Shown here piece after piece: positions 1-8,914 of a DNA stretch of 64,000 nt. The translations under genes and the position numbers were made by a program. Position 1 is the first letter of the stretch. Each line of letters opens with the position of its first letter. The stretch is from contig CAWIVH010000015.1 in assembly GCA_963839475.1 (NCBI GenBank), forward strand, positions 248,001 through 312,000. The letters are read 5' to 3'. Origin of the DNA: CAWIVH01 sp963839475. Lineage in GTDB: Bacteria; Acidobacteriota; UBA6911. The notes below the pieces were generated by a model, which worked only from the letters and a program-made list of their open reading frames with translations, did not search any database and was not told the DNA's origin.

Positions 1-2
1 TC

Positions 3-959
3 TTTATGGCCGGGGCAACGGGACTGGTTGGCTCAAGCGTGTTGAACCGTATTTTGGCCGATTACCCCAACACGCGAGTCAGGGCGGTGGTTTCCTCCAC
101 GGCACCATTTATCCAGCACCAACGCGTCGAATATGTTCAGGGCGATCTGAGATCCGCAGCAGATTGCATGCATTTGGTGCGAGGCTGCGATTGCGCCGTC
201 ATGGCAGCCGCAGCCGGAACCGGCGGTTCGAGCCTGATCCACTCGGAACCCTGGAAGCAGGTTACCGACACCCTGATCATGAATGTGCAGTTGCTGCAGG
301 CTCTCGCGCGGAACAGCGTCAAGCGAGTTATATACATCGGCTCCATCACGCTATATCAGGAGTTCGAAGGGCATATCCAGGAACAGGATCTTGACCTGAA
401 CCAAGATCCTCATAGCGCCTATCTGGGCATCGGCTGGATGCACCGGTACATGGAAAAACAATGCCAGTTCTGGCACGAAAAATACGGATTGGAAGTCCTC
501 ATTGCGAGATCAGCCAACGTTTTTGGACCCTACGCCAGGTTCGATCCCAGAACGTCCACTTTTATTCCGGCCATCATTCGCAAGGCTGTTGATAAAATGG
601 ATCCCTTCGAGGTGTGGGGGAGTCCTGACGTGACCCGCGATGCGATCTACTCGGAAGATATAGGGCTGGCGATCGCGATGATGATGGACGATGATCGGGT
701 CAAGTCAGGAGCATTCAACGTTGGCTCAGGCGTCCAGACCAAGGTGAGCCATATAGTTGATCTGACGCTCCAGTATGCCGGCCACAGCCCGCACCATATT
801 GTTTATAAAAATGACCGGCCTACAACCAATCAATTCAAGGCGCTGGATTGCTCCAAAATCAGGGCGACGTTTGGCTGGAAGCCGCTGAATTCCATTGCAC
901 AGGGGGTTCAGAAAACCACCGAATGGTGGATGGAGAATAAGGAACGATGGATCAAATAA
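3..959 (+). CDS. NAD-dependent epimerase/dehydratase, 5' end cut by window
   Basis: Extended short-chain dehydrogenase/reductase of the nucleotide-sugar epimerase/dehydratase kind, expected to act on an NDP-sugar in the cytoplasm. The dinucleotide-binding GATGLVG motif lies at the very start of the visible protein, and relatives have several residues plus a beta strand before it. The frame also stays open to the window edge, so the true start is probably upstream and the ATG at 6 is internal. The region that should hold the catalytic YxxxK reads IGWMH (about visible residues 142-146), so both the Tyr and the Lys appear to be replaced. It shares the GWM..RY.E block with the protein at 3494. 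It overlaps the next gene by 13 bases, which implies co-transcription. Substrate is unknown. Confidence 0.85.
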   Translation, partial: FMAGATGLVGSSVLNRILADYPNTRVRAVVSSTAPFIQHQRVEYVQGDLRSAADCMHLVRGCDCAVMAAAAGTGGSSLIHSEPWKQVTDTLIMNVQLLQALARNSVKRVIYIGSITLYQEFEGHIQEQDLDLNQDPHSAYLGIGWMHRYMEKQCQFWHEKYGLEVLIARSANVFGPYARFDPRTSTFIPAIIRKAVDKMDPFEVWGSPDVTRDAIYSEDIGLAIAMMMDDDRVKSGAFNVGSGVQTKVSHIVDLTLQYAGHSPHHIVYKNDRPTTNQFKALDCSKIRATFGWKPLNSIAQGVQKTTEWWMENKERWIK

Positions 960-1714
960 AAACGGACCGGCACGATGCTATCATCTTATCCAGCAACGAC
1001 GAACGCGAACTTCAAAAGCGATTTGTGGAAAAGTTCAAAGCGGCTCCATTGCCGGATGATGAAATCCTCCCGAATCTCGGCCTTTTCATGACATCAAAAG
1101 CGCTTTCCCGGGTGCTGTTTTTTTACGAGATATACCAGAAGATAATTCACACCCACGGCGTAGTTATGGAATTCGGAGTCCGGTGGGGACAAACGCTTTC
1201 GATCATGTCTGCCCTGCGCGGGATATTTGAACCGTTCAACCGCCATCGGAAAGTCATCGGTTTCGACACCTTCAGCGGATTTGCCGGCGTGAGCGAAAAG
1301 GATGGGACGCGCTCCAACACCAGGGACGGCTCTTTTTCGGTCGCTCCTATGTATCAGGACTATTTGGGCGAAATTCTTGATCTTCAGGAAAAAATGAACC
1401 CCATCCCTCATCTAAAAAAACATGAGTTGGTCCAAGGTGATGTGGCTGTCACGCTGCCGGACTATCTTGCGCGGCATCCCGAAACAATGGTTTCACTGGC
1501 CATTTTCGACCTCGACATCTACGCGCCGACCAAAGCCGCACTGCAGGCAATCCAGCCTCATCTTTTCAAGGGAAGCGTGCTTGTCTTCGACGAGTTATGT
1601 GATGACATCCTGCCCGGCGAAACCCTTGCGCTTCGGGAAACTCTCGGTTTGCGCGACCTGCGTGTGCAGCGGCTTCCCATGACGGCACGAGTTTCCTATG
1701 TGGTTCTGGAATAA
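947..1714 (+). CDS. TylF/macrocin O-methyltransferase-like protein
   Basis: Class I SAM-dependent methyltransferase resembling the TylF family, whose members O-methylate sugars in macrolides and surface glycans. The visible signatures are the SAM-binding loop MEFGVRWG (residues 74-81), the GFDTFSGF segment near 105, and the FDLD and VFDE acidic motifs near residues 186 and 213, which in TylF-like enzymes bind the metal and the sugar hydroxyls. The 255-residue length fits the family. The start is inside the upstream epimerase gene, with an AAGGAA sequence just before it. The stop overlaps the next start as TAATG. The context suggests methylation of the sugar built by the neighbouring epimerases and transketolase. 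Confidence 0.82.
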   Translation: MDQIKTDRHDAIILSSNDERELQKRFVEKFKAAPLPDDEILPNLGLFMTSKALSRVLFFYEIYQKIIHTHGVVMEFGVRWGQTLSIMSALRGIFEPFNRHRKVIGFDTFSGFAGVSEKDGTRSNTRDGSFSVAPMYQDYLGEILDLQEKMNPIPHLKKHELVQGDVAVTLPDYLARHPETMVSLAIFDLDIYAPTKAALQAIQPHLFKGSVLVFDELCDDILPGETLALRETLGLRDLRVQRLPMTARVSYVVLE

Positions 1715-2493
1715 TGGGCATGACACCTGATTGCAGAGACATCCGGAAAAATATCCTTTGGGTTTCCAAGGTCAGCGGACACGGGCATATTCCCACAAGT
1801 TTTTCCATCGTAGAGCCGCTGTATGCCATTTACGCATCGATGAGGCACCATCCAGCCGACACGGCATGGGAGGATCGTGACATCTTTATATTGAGCAAGG
1901 GGCATGGCGCCCTGGCGTACTATTGTGTCCTATCCCATTTCGGCTATTTCCCCCTGGAGATGCTACGGACATTCGGGCAATTCATGTCGGGCTATGGCTG
2001 TCATGCCGATCGTTTTAAGGTTCCAGGAGTCGAAGTCTCCACCGGTTCGCTGGGGCATGGCATTGGAGTCGCTGTCGGCATCGCCCTCGCATTCAAACTC
2101 AAGCGTTCGCCGCGCCGGGTATATACCCTGATCGGCGACGGCGAATCGAATGAAGGTTCGGTGTGGGAAGCCATCATGGTCGCCAACAATCTCGGGCTGA
2201 CCAATTTGACGGTTGTGTTCGACAATAACGGGTCGCAGATTCGTTCTCTGCCGATCGGTAATCCCGCCGAGCGGTTTCGTGCTTTCGGTTGCCAGACTCT
2301 AACCGTGGATGGTCATAACCTGGAAGAATTGAACCAGGCCCTCGCTCAGCCGATAACCGGCCTAAAGGTCATTGTCGCCAACACGATCAAGGGTTATGGA
2401 TGCCGAACACTCGTCGAGAATATGTTTGAATGGCATCGCAAATCTCCAGGCGACGATCAGTATGAAAGATTACTGAGGGAATTGGATGCGTAA
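1714..2493 (+). CDS. Transketolase, N-terminal (TPP-binding) subunit
   Basis: N-terminal half of a split transketolase, 259 residues, carrying the thiamine diphosphate/Mg-binding signature GDGESNEG (residues 141-148) followed by the expected NN pair. Earlier conserved blocks SKGHGALAYY and STGSLGHG (about 61 and 109) also match the family. In two-subunit transketolases this chain binds the diphosphate and pairs with a C-terminal chain, which is the next gene. The start codon overlaps the previous stop by one base, and the gene overlaps its partner by eight bases. Its position inside a sugar-nucleotide and glycosyltransferase operon argues for a specialised two-carbon transfer in glycan or sugar biosynthesis rather than a housekeeping pentose-phosphate role. 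That last point is inference. Confidence 0.88.
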   Translation: MGMTPDCRDIRKNILWVSKVSGHGHIPTSFSIVEPLYAIYASMRHHPADTAWEDRDIFILSKGHGALAYYCVLSHFGYFPLEMLRTFGQFMSGYGCHADRFKVPGVEVSTGSLGHGIGVAVGIALAFKLKRSPRRVYTLIGDGESNEGSVWEAIMVANNLGLTNLTVVFDNNGSQIRSLPIGNPAERFRAFGCQTLTVDGHNLEELNQALAQPITGLKVIVANTIKGYGCRTLVENMFEWHRKSPGDDQYERLLRELDA

Positions 2494-3361
2494 AGATTTC
2501 AAAAACACCGTGTTGGACCTGGCCGGCAAGGATGAACGGCTGGTAGTTATCATAGGCGACATCAGCCATTTCCTTTTCAATGACTTTCAATCTAAATTTC
2601 CTGACCGCTTCTACAATATGGGCATCTGCGAAAACACCTTGATCAGCGTAGGTGCCGGCCTGAGCTCGCAAGGTTTTTTCCCGTTTATCCACACCATCGC
2701 CCCATTCATCACCGAGCGCAGCCTGGAACAAATCAAGCTGGATATGTGCTACAACCGGTTTGGGGGGAACATTGTTTCCACGGGTGCCTCTTTCGATTAT
2801 GCCTGGGACGGCGCGACTCACCATTGCTATACCGATTTAGCCATTTTGAGACTCCTGCCCGAAATGGAAGTCATTCAACCCGGCTCAGTAAAAGAACTCG
2901 ATTTATTGATGCGAAGCCAGTACAACAACGGAAAACCGACCTATTTCCGCCTCTCCGATCATCCGCACACGATGGATTTGCCTGTCAATTTTGGCCAGGG
3001 TGTCGTCATCAAGGATTCCGGCGCTCCATTGACGGTCATGACCGCCGGGCCGATCCTGGCCAACGTAATGGAGGCCTGTCAGAGCCTTGACGTGAATCTG
3101 GTTTATTTTCACACCCTCAAACCGATCGACAGGGATTTGATTGGGCGCTTCAGGAACACACGAATTCTGGTCATTCATGACGCCTTCGGACTGTACGAAG
3201 CCATTTGTGAGGTGCCAAACCTATCGGTCTCCTATCACGGAATGCCGGATCAATTCTGCGTCTGGTATGGCGGCGTGCATGACATCCGAAAAATGATCGG
3301 GCTCGATCCTGCTTCTCTCAAAACGGTCGTCGAGAAAGCCCTTGGAGAAATTCGGGAATGA
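2486..3361 (+). CDS. Transketolase, C-terminal (pyrimidine-binding) subunit
   Basis: C-terminal half of the split transketolase, 291 residues, containing the pyrimidine-binding domain and a transketolase C-terminal domain. The GICENT motif supplies the catalytic glutamate (residue 49) that activates thiamine diphosphate in the partner chain. The downstream stretch with SSQGFFPFIHT matches the region seen in transketolase C subunits and DXP-synthase-like proteins. It overlaps the N-terminal subunit gene by eight bases, so the two chains are almost certainly made in equal amounts. A 132-base gap follows before the next epimerase. Substrate specificity cannot be read from the sequence. Confidence 0.87.
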   Translation: MRKDFKNTVLDLAGKDERLVVIIGDISHFLFNDFQSKFPDRFYNMGICENTLISVGAGLSSQGFFPFIHTIAPFITERSLEQIKLDMCYNRFGGNIVSTGASFDYAWDGATHHCYTDLAILRLLPEMEVIQPGSVKELDLLMRSQYNNGKPTYFRLSDHPHTMDLPVNFGQGVVIKDSGAPLTVMTAGPILANVMEACQSLDVNLVYFHTLKPIDRDLIGRFRNTRILVIHDAFGLYEAICEVPNLSVSYHGMPDQFCVWYGGVHDIRKMIGLDPASLKTVVEKALGEIRE

Positions 3362-3493
3362 CGGTTGTCAGGGTTGCCGATCCAATTGCCTGGTTTTACG
3401 CGGGTGCCAACGCGAAACCATAGGATCGCGGAGCTGAGATAAAGCAGAGAAATCGCACATTACAGGCGCACGGAAATTGCAGAGGAGATAAAG

Positions 3494-4474
3494 ATGTTCT
3501 ATCGCGATAAACGAGTCTTGGTTACGGGCGGCGCGGGGTTTGTTGGAACCCATTTCGTGCAGGCATTGCTGGAGCAAGGTGCGCGCATCCGGGTGCCGAT
3601 TCATGAACGGCCAATGATCGTGCAGGACGGGCGTATCGAGCTCGTGCAGGCCGACCTCACACGGGTTGACGACTGCAAGGCCGCCTGCAAGGATATGGAC
3701 TATGTGATTCACGCCGCGGGTGCCGTCGCCGCCGCCGGCATCACTGCTACGAATCCCATGTCGGCAATTACAACGAATCTCGTCCTGACCATTCAGACGA
3801 TGCAGGCTGCGTGGGAAATGAACGTCGAGCGATTTCTGGTGTTTAGCAGCAGCACCGGCTATCCTGTCACCGATTATCCGGTCAAGGAAGAGGAAATGTG
3901 GAGCGGGCCAACCCATGCATCCTATTTCGGTTATGGCTGGATGAGGCGTTATCTGGAACGCATCAGCGAATTTGTCTCCTCCAAATCGAAAATGGGCATC
4001 GCACTGGTGCGCCCGACGGCAGTATATGGCCGGTATGACAATTTTGATCCGGTGGCCAGCCACGTGATCCCCGCGCTGATTCGCCGCGCCGTCGCGCGCG
4101 AAAATCCCTTCGTGGTGTGGGGGACGGGCAGGGAGGTGAGGGATTTTTTGCATATTAAAGACCTGGTGCATGGTTGCCTGCTGATGCTCGAAAAAGCCGC
4201 TAATTGTGATCCGATCAACATCGGCTACGGCAAGACGGTGCGAATCAAGGATATTGTTCAGAGCGTCCTCAAGGCAGCCGGGCACGAGAGGGCAGAAGTC
4301 ATTTTCGACGCGGACAAACCCACAGCCATCCCCGTCCGCATGGTGGATATTTCAAAGGCTACTCGACTCTTGGGCTTTGCGCCGACGATCTCGCTTGAAG
4401 AGGGCCTGCAAGATACCGTGAATTGGTACAAAATGACTTTGGCTGCACAGGCGAAACCGGAGGATGCACAATGA
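3494..4474 (+). CDS. NAD-dependent epimerase/dehydratase
   Basis: Extended SDR of 326 residues with the NAD-binding TGGAGFVG motif at 11-18. Further family blocks are the catalytic-serine strand VFSSSTG near 117, the VRPTAVYGRYDNFDP segment, and the substrate-proximal VVWGTG stretch. In the GDP-sugar-epimerase-like relatives the YxxxK dyad sits in a GYGWxK context; here it reads YGWMR (147-151), so Tyr is kept and Lys is Arg. A good ribosome-binding site (GAGGAGAT) precedes the ATG. The stop overlaps the next gene's start as ATGA. It is probably a nucleotide-sugar epimerase, reductase or dehydratase of the same pathway as its two paralogues. Confidence 0.87.
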   Translation: MFYRDKRVLVTGGAGFVGTHFVQALLEQGARIRVPIHERPMIVQDGRIELVQADLTRVDDCKAACKDMDYVIHAAGAVAAAGITATNPMSAITTNLVLTIQTMQAAWEMNVERFLVFSSSTGYPVTDYPVKEEEMWSGPTHASYFGYGWMRRYLERISEFVSSKSKMGIALVRPTAVYGRYDNFDPVASHVIPALIRRAVARENPFVVWGTGREVRDFLHIKDLVHGCLLMLEKAANCDPINIGYGKTVRIKDIVQSVLKAAGHERAEVIFDADKPTAIPVRMVDISKATRLLGFAPTISLEEGLQDTVNWYKMTLAAQAKPEDAQ

Positions 4475-5457
4475 TCCGAGACAATGTATTGAAGAGTTTT
4501 GCCGGCAAAAACGCACTTGTGACCGGGGGCACAGGATTGATCGGCCGCCAGGTTGTGGATTTGCTCGTCAGTGCCGGCGCAAAGGTGAAAATAGTATCTC
4601 TGGATCAGATCACGGTCAACGACCGGGCCGAGCATGTACTCGGTGACCTGACTAGCTTTGAGTTGTGTAAAACGGTCACGCACGGAATGGATTTTGTTTT
4701 CCATTTAGCCGGGATCAAGGGTTCGGCCAAAGTTTCGCAGACGCATCTGGCCAGCCACTTTGTGCCGACGATGATGTTTAACGTAAATGTTTTAGAGGCA
4801 TGCCGTCTCAATAAAGTGCAAAAGGTGGTCTATACCAGCTCTATTGGCGCATATGCAAATGGCGAGATTTTCAAGGAAAGCGATCCTGGCGATTTTCATG
4901 ATGCACCGATGGATTTCGCCGGATGGGCCAAGCGCATGGCCGAGCTGCAGGTGCATGCTTACAGGGTTCAATACGGTCTGGAGTACTCGATCGTGCGGCC
5001 TTCCAACGTCTATGGGCCGGGGGACAATTTTGACCCTGAGAACGCCATGGTTGTTCCGACCTTGATGCATCGCATATTCAGCAAAGAAAACCCTGTCATC
5101 GTCTGGGGCGATGGTTCGGCCATCCGCGATATTGTCTACAGCCGCGACGTCGCTGAAGGGGCAATCCTCGCGATGTATTACGGCACCAAGGGGCGATACG
5201 TAAATCTGGGCGCCGGGCGCGGATATTCGGTGCGCGAACTGGTCGAAACCTTGCACGCTTTCCTCGATTTCAACTACGAATTCGACGCAACCAAGCCCTC
5301 GGGTTTTCCGAAGCGAGTGATGGATATTTCGCTCGCACGGGAAATGATCCAATACAATCCAACGACCTCGTTGGTTGATGGGCTGAAAGCGACTTGGGAC
5401 TGGTTCATCAGAAACCAGAATGAATATCTGCAAAAGAAAAACTATTTCAAACAATAA
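4471..5457 (+). CDS. NAD-dependent epimerase/dehydratase
   Basis: Third extended SDR of the cluster, 328 residues from the chosen ATG at 4471. That start has GGAGG eight bases upstream and an ATGA overlap with the previous gene; a start at 4423 is possible but would give an implausible extra N-terminus. TGGTGLIG (18-25) is the dinucleotide-binding motif, SSIGAY lies near 123, and the VRPSNVYGPGDNFDP and VWGDGS blocks are family-typical. At the usual YxxxK place the sequence is AGWAK (150-154): the Lys is present but the Tyr is Ala. Relatives of this family act on GDP- or UDP-sugars. The exact reaction is unknown. Confidence 0.87.
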   Translation: MIRDNVLKSFAGKNALVTGGTGLIGRQVVDLLVSAGAKVKIVSLDQITVNDRAEHVLGDLTSFELCKTVTHGMDFVFHLAGIKGSAKVSQTHLASHFVPTMMFNVNVLEACRLNKVQKVVYTSSIGAYANGEIFKESDPGDFHDAPMDFAGWAKRMAELQVHAYRVQYGLEYSIVRPSNVYGPGDNFDPENAMVVPTLMHRIFSKENPVIVWGDGSAIRDIVYSRDVAEGAILAMYYGTKGRYVNLGAGRGYSVRELVETLHAFLDFNYEFDATKPSGFPKRVMDISLAREMIQYNPTTSLVDGLKATWDWFIRNQNEYLQKKNYFKQ

Positions 5458-5463
5458 ATAGAT

Positions 5464-7260
5464 GTGGAAGTGACAATCCAATCCGACGCCGGCCGAGACA
5501 ACCGAACTGAAATTACAAAACTGTTGTCGGTCATCATTATTGGCAGGAACGATAGTTATATGGGCAATTTTCGCTATCGTCTTGCTACTTCTATTGATTT
5601 CCTGGCCCATCACCTCAAGGCAATCGAACGACTCGATGACGTCGAGATTTTGATCACTGACTGGAATAGCGATACCCCACTCTCGAAAGAATTATCCCTT
5701 TCATACGAGGCGGCGCAAATTTGCCGCTTTGTGCACGTACCTCCCCAAATTGCACGACTCGCTCAACCTGAGGATGTAGCCTTCCATATGTCCAAAGCGA
5801 CAAATGCTGGGATAAGGCGTGGGACAGGTCAGTTCATCATGTTGTTCGATGCCGACAGCCTGATTTCGCGATTTTCAGTCAAAGCGCTGCTCGATCTGGT
5901 TGGTGGAGAACTTCCTGTGCCTTTTAGCCTCAAAGAAACCTATTTCTTCTCCGGTCGATATCAAATTCCATGGGAAATAGTGCAGCGTCAGCCGAGCATT
6001 AAGGAATGGGAGCGCTATTTGATGCTGAATAGCGGGCAATTGCCGCCGGATTCCCGCTCCCATGGTTTGGGTGTTTTTGGCATTGGTTTGATGATGCATC
6101 GTTCTCTCTGGCATAGATGTCAGGGCTACGATGAGAGATTAACCGGCTGGGGATGGTCGGATGCTGACCTGATGTTGCGGTTGACGCAATTCTACCCGTG
6201 GATCGATTTGGCCAGCATCGGCATATCGATATTCCACATGGAACACCATGATCGTGCACGGCGGTTAATCAGTCCTCATTCGGTAAATCCCTACACGGTC
6301 AGTCCTACCCTAACCGTCAATGATGTTCATTGGGGATTAGGCGATGAGGAGCTGTCGATTCATACAGTCGAAAAAGTGGGTGCCGTTGAATCGGATGAAC
6401 ACCCGGGATCAGATCCGCGGGTCGCAAGGTGGGATAAAACGCGCAAAAAAATTCTCGCCGAAATGGCAAGTCCTAATGTTCGCAAACAGGTGCGAAACAA
6501 TCTTATCAGTATGAATGTCAAGACAACCGAGTGGGGCTCTTTATATGCCTTGGCCTGGTTTGGATTGTTTCAATATCCTCGGAATTATCTGGAGTTCGGC
6601 GCTCGGAATCCAAATGCAACTGGGATTGTGGTTACGGCATGTCCGGGGACCGAATTATATCTGATTGATTCATGGCAAAAGGATGGAACACGGGCTGCTC
6701 CTCCTCCATCCTTCATAACCAGCGTCCTCGAGCAATTGGGTCATCGGGGCTACAGTCGTTTTATAAGTGGAGATATCAAAAGCGCATGGAAGCGCCTGAA
6801 AGGATCCTTTATTGGAGATTTGGCCTTGGATCTGGTTTTTGTCCGCGGTGACCTTCTGGGGGAGGATGGGTGGCTCCAAATCGCCGATATCGTCGAGCAT
6901 CTTGCGCCCGGAGGTGCAATGATCCTGACGTATGAATCAAAGGCTGTGTTCGAGGCAGCCTGGATCCGGGTAAAAAACAAATTCCCTCATTTGACCTTTA
7001 TTCAATGTATCCAGCGTAATACAGGTATCGCGGTGGCCGCTGTTCCCCAGGAAGGCGAGCCGGAAATGCCTATACTTGATGAAGAGTATTTACTCGACAA
7101 TGCCTGGACCCGCGTGTTGTTTACCAAGAGCTATTTTGCGATCTGGCGCAAGCGAATCGCGTCTGTCTGGGAAGAGATTAAACGTCAATCCCCCAAGCGG
7201 TGGCCTCGCATTTTATACGCGCGGTGGATGGCATTCCGCGAGCGCTGGAGGATAGAATGA
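5464..7260 (+). CDS. GT2-type glycosyltransferase fused to a methyltransferase-like domain
   Basis: A 598-residue protein with two parts. Residues about 20-270 look like a GT-A glycosyltransferase: an SVIIIGRND start, the metal/nucleotide-sugar DXD motif in FDADS (128-132), and GWGWSDAD (228-235), the acidic motif typical of the galactosyltransferase-like C-terminal part of GT2 enzymes. From about residue 350 the sequence changes to a fold resembling TylF-like methyltransferases (YLEFGARNP, later LVFVRGD and LAPGGAMIL), but without a convincing full SAM loop. The GTG at 5464 is chosen because the ATG two bases earlier hits a stop after two codons. No transmembrane segment is obvious, so it is probably cytoplasmic. 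Confidence 0.72.
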   Translation: MEVTIQSDAGRDNRTEITKLLSVIIIGRNDSYMGNFRYRLATSIDFLAHHLKAIERLDDVEILITDWNSDTPLSKELSLSYEAAQICRFVHVPPQIARLAQPEDVAFHMSKATNAGIRRGTGQFIMLFDADSLISRFSVKALLDLVGGELPVPFSLKETYFFSGRYQIPWEIVQRQPSIKEWERYLMLNSGQLPPDSRSHGLGVFGIGLMMHRSLWHRCQGYDERLTGWGWSDADLMLRLTQFYPWIDLASIGISIFHMEHHDRARRLISPHSVNPYTVSPTLTVNDVHWGLGDEELSIHTVEKVGAVESDEHPGSDPRVARWDKTRKKILAEMASPNVRKQVRNNLISMNVKTTEWGSLYALAWFGLFQYPRNYLEFGARNPNATGIVVTACPGTELYLIDSWQKDGTRAAPPPSFITSVLEQLGHRGYSRFISGDIKSAWKRLKGSFIGDLALDLVFVRGDLLGEDGWLQIADIVEHLAPGGAMILTYESKAVFEAAWIRVKNKFPHLTFIQCIQRNTGIAVAAVPQEGEPEMPILDEEYLLDNAWTRVLFTKSYFAIWRKRIASVWEEIKRQSPKRWPRILYARWMAFRERWRIE

Positions 7261-7273
7261 GGCCGCATTGTGA

Positions 7274-7681
7274 GCCAGCGTCCCATATTCCCTACAAAAC
7301 GGTGCGGGCCAAAGCCTAAAAGCCTGGGCCAATATTGACCTTCCCCACAATCCACGATGCTCGTTAATCGAATTGAAGCATGCCGGGCTTCGAGAGGTGG
7401 AGCTTAGAGAAAAGGTTAGAATGGAAATCCCGGGAATTTGGTCGGCTATTCATCGAGGACGTAAAGGTTTTGAGGTAAACGTGACCGCCGGTGCCGCCAT
7501 GGTTACTTCACCCGATGGCTATTTCGAGGGGCGGTGCTGCACCCCAAATGACACGAGCTGTCCCGAGTCCGTGCGCAAGGGGAGCTGCGATAGGCTGAAA
7601 CAAAAGAATGGGGCTCTCCGCGCCGACGATGCCATAATCATTCTCAGGCTTGAGATCATGCAATGCGGTTGCTTTTCTTAA
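7274..7681 (+). pseudogene. Possible gene remnant between glycosyltransferases
   Basis: The reading frame is open from 7274 to 7681, but only its first half looks like protein: a segment around 7340-7490 reads like the C-terminal strand of a methyltransferase-like domain (HAGLREVELREK followed by IPGIWSAIHRG). The second half is Cys-rich and low in convincing structure, and the only starts are weak (TTG at 7373). It overlaps the next real gene by 19 bases. I interpret it as the tail of a lost methyltransferase or glycan gene. A short genuine protein starting at 7373 is the alternative. Confidence 0.3.
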
Positions 7682-8814
7682 ATCACAACCACCGCCATCT
7701 GGGGACTTATGAGCGCGCGCTGCATATTGCCGAAGTGCTCGTTAAGCGGGGGCACGAAGCCACATTGCTGACCATTTCGCACATAAGCCGCTGGAAAATC
7801 GCCTGGTCTTCTGAGAATGGAGTGCGCGTTGGCGAAATGCCGAATCTCGGGCAAAACAAAATTGCCGAAGGGTATGGTCTCCTCGACAATCTGCTCCGTT
7901 GTCTACATGCGATTTCCAATTCCTATGACATCATCCATATGGTCGATCACAAGCCGAATGCGACTTTTGCCGGATTTGTGGGGCGATGGAAAGGAGCCAA
8001 GGTTATAGCAGATTGGGCTGACTGGTGGGGCGGGCCAGGCGGCATCAATGATGTTCCGAAGCGCCGCTTTGCGTCGATCGGAATATTTGAGGAATGGTGG
8101 GAAATCAAGTCCAAAGTCCTGGCGGACGGAGTTGTGACAATAAGCACGGTTCTCAAACAGCGAGCCGTGGATGTTGGTTGCCGGCAAGAGCGGATACTGC
8201 ACCTCCCCAATGGCTGCGCCACCAGCTTGATCCGAAGCCTTCCAGTCAGCGAGGCTCGCCGGCACCTCGGAGTACCGCTTGATCGCAAAATAGTGGGATT
8301 TTTGGGCATGGGACAGGGCGATTTGGAAATTACCATGAAGGCTCTTCAACAGCTCCCCGATGTGTGGCTTATGGTTGTGGGACCTAAGAACAGCCGGGTA
8401 TGGAAACAAGCTCAAGAGTTCGGGATCCAGGACCGCTTATGGCAGACTGATTTCGTTGATGACCCCGAACTTAGTTGGTACCTCGCTTGTGCTGATCTGA
8501 TGTGTTTGCCACTTACAGAAAGAGCCGCGAATTACGGGCGATTACCGGGTAAGTTCATGTACTACCTGGCTGCGGGCCGTCCCACGGTCGTCAGCCCTGT
8601 CGGTGACGTGACCCAATTGGTAAAATCATATAATGCCGGACTGCTGGCGGACGAGGCGACCTTTGGGGAAGCCATCAACACATTGCTGAATGATTGCACA
8701 ATGAGAGATATGCTGGGGCGCAACGCGCGCCGAGCAGCTGAAACGGATCTCAATTGGGAATTTGTGGTTGACCGATTGGAGAAGTTTTACGAGCGAATTC
8801 TTGATTCAAAATGA
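7663..8814 (+). CDS. GT4-family glycosyltransferase (group 1)
   Basis: GT-B fold glycosyltransferase of 383 residues. The N-terminal acceptor domain starts MRLLFLNHNHRHLGTY and continues with ALHIAEVLVKRGHEATLLT, the usual first Rossmann strand and helix. The C-terminal donor domain shows VGFLGMGQGDL near residue 208 and the nucleotide-sugar-binding RLPGKFMYYLAAGRPTVVS stretch, which is the GT4 E-x7-E-like region. It would transfer a sugar from an activated donor onto a lipid-linked or surface glycan at the inner face of the membrane. It follows the GT2 fusion gene in the same direction with a decayed stretch between. Donor and acceptor are unknown. Confidence 0.85.
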   Translation: MRLLFLNHNHRHLGTYERALHIAEVLVKRGHEATLLTISHISRWKIAWSSENGVRVGEMPNLGQNKIAEGYGLLDNLLRCLHAISNSYDIIHMVDHKPNATFAGFVGRWKGAKVIADWADWWGGPGGINDVPKRRFASIGIFEEWWEIKSKVLADGVVTISTVLKQRAVDVGCRQERILHLPNGCATSLIRSLPVSEARRHLGVPLDRKIVGFLGMGQGDLEITMKALQQLPDVWLMVVGPKNSRVWKQAQEFGIQDRLWQTDFVDDPELSWYLACADLMCLPLTERAANYGRLPGKFMYYLAAGRPTVVSPVGDVTQLVKSYNAGLLADEATFGEAINTLLNDCTMRDMLGRNARRAAETDLNWEFVVDRLEKFYERILDSK

Positions 8815-8914
8815 GATCCATTGGGCCGGTTTCGGGCTCGCAATTCCTGGAATTCAGATGGCCGGAGGTGGCGGCATGGACAATCCAAACGCAAACCGTT
8901 AACCGCATATTGAT

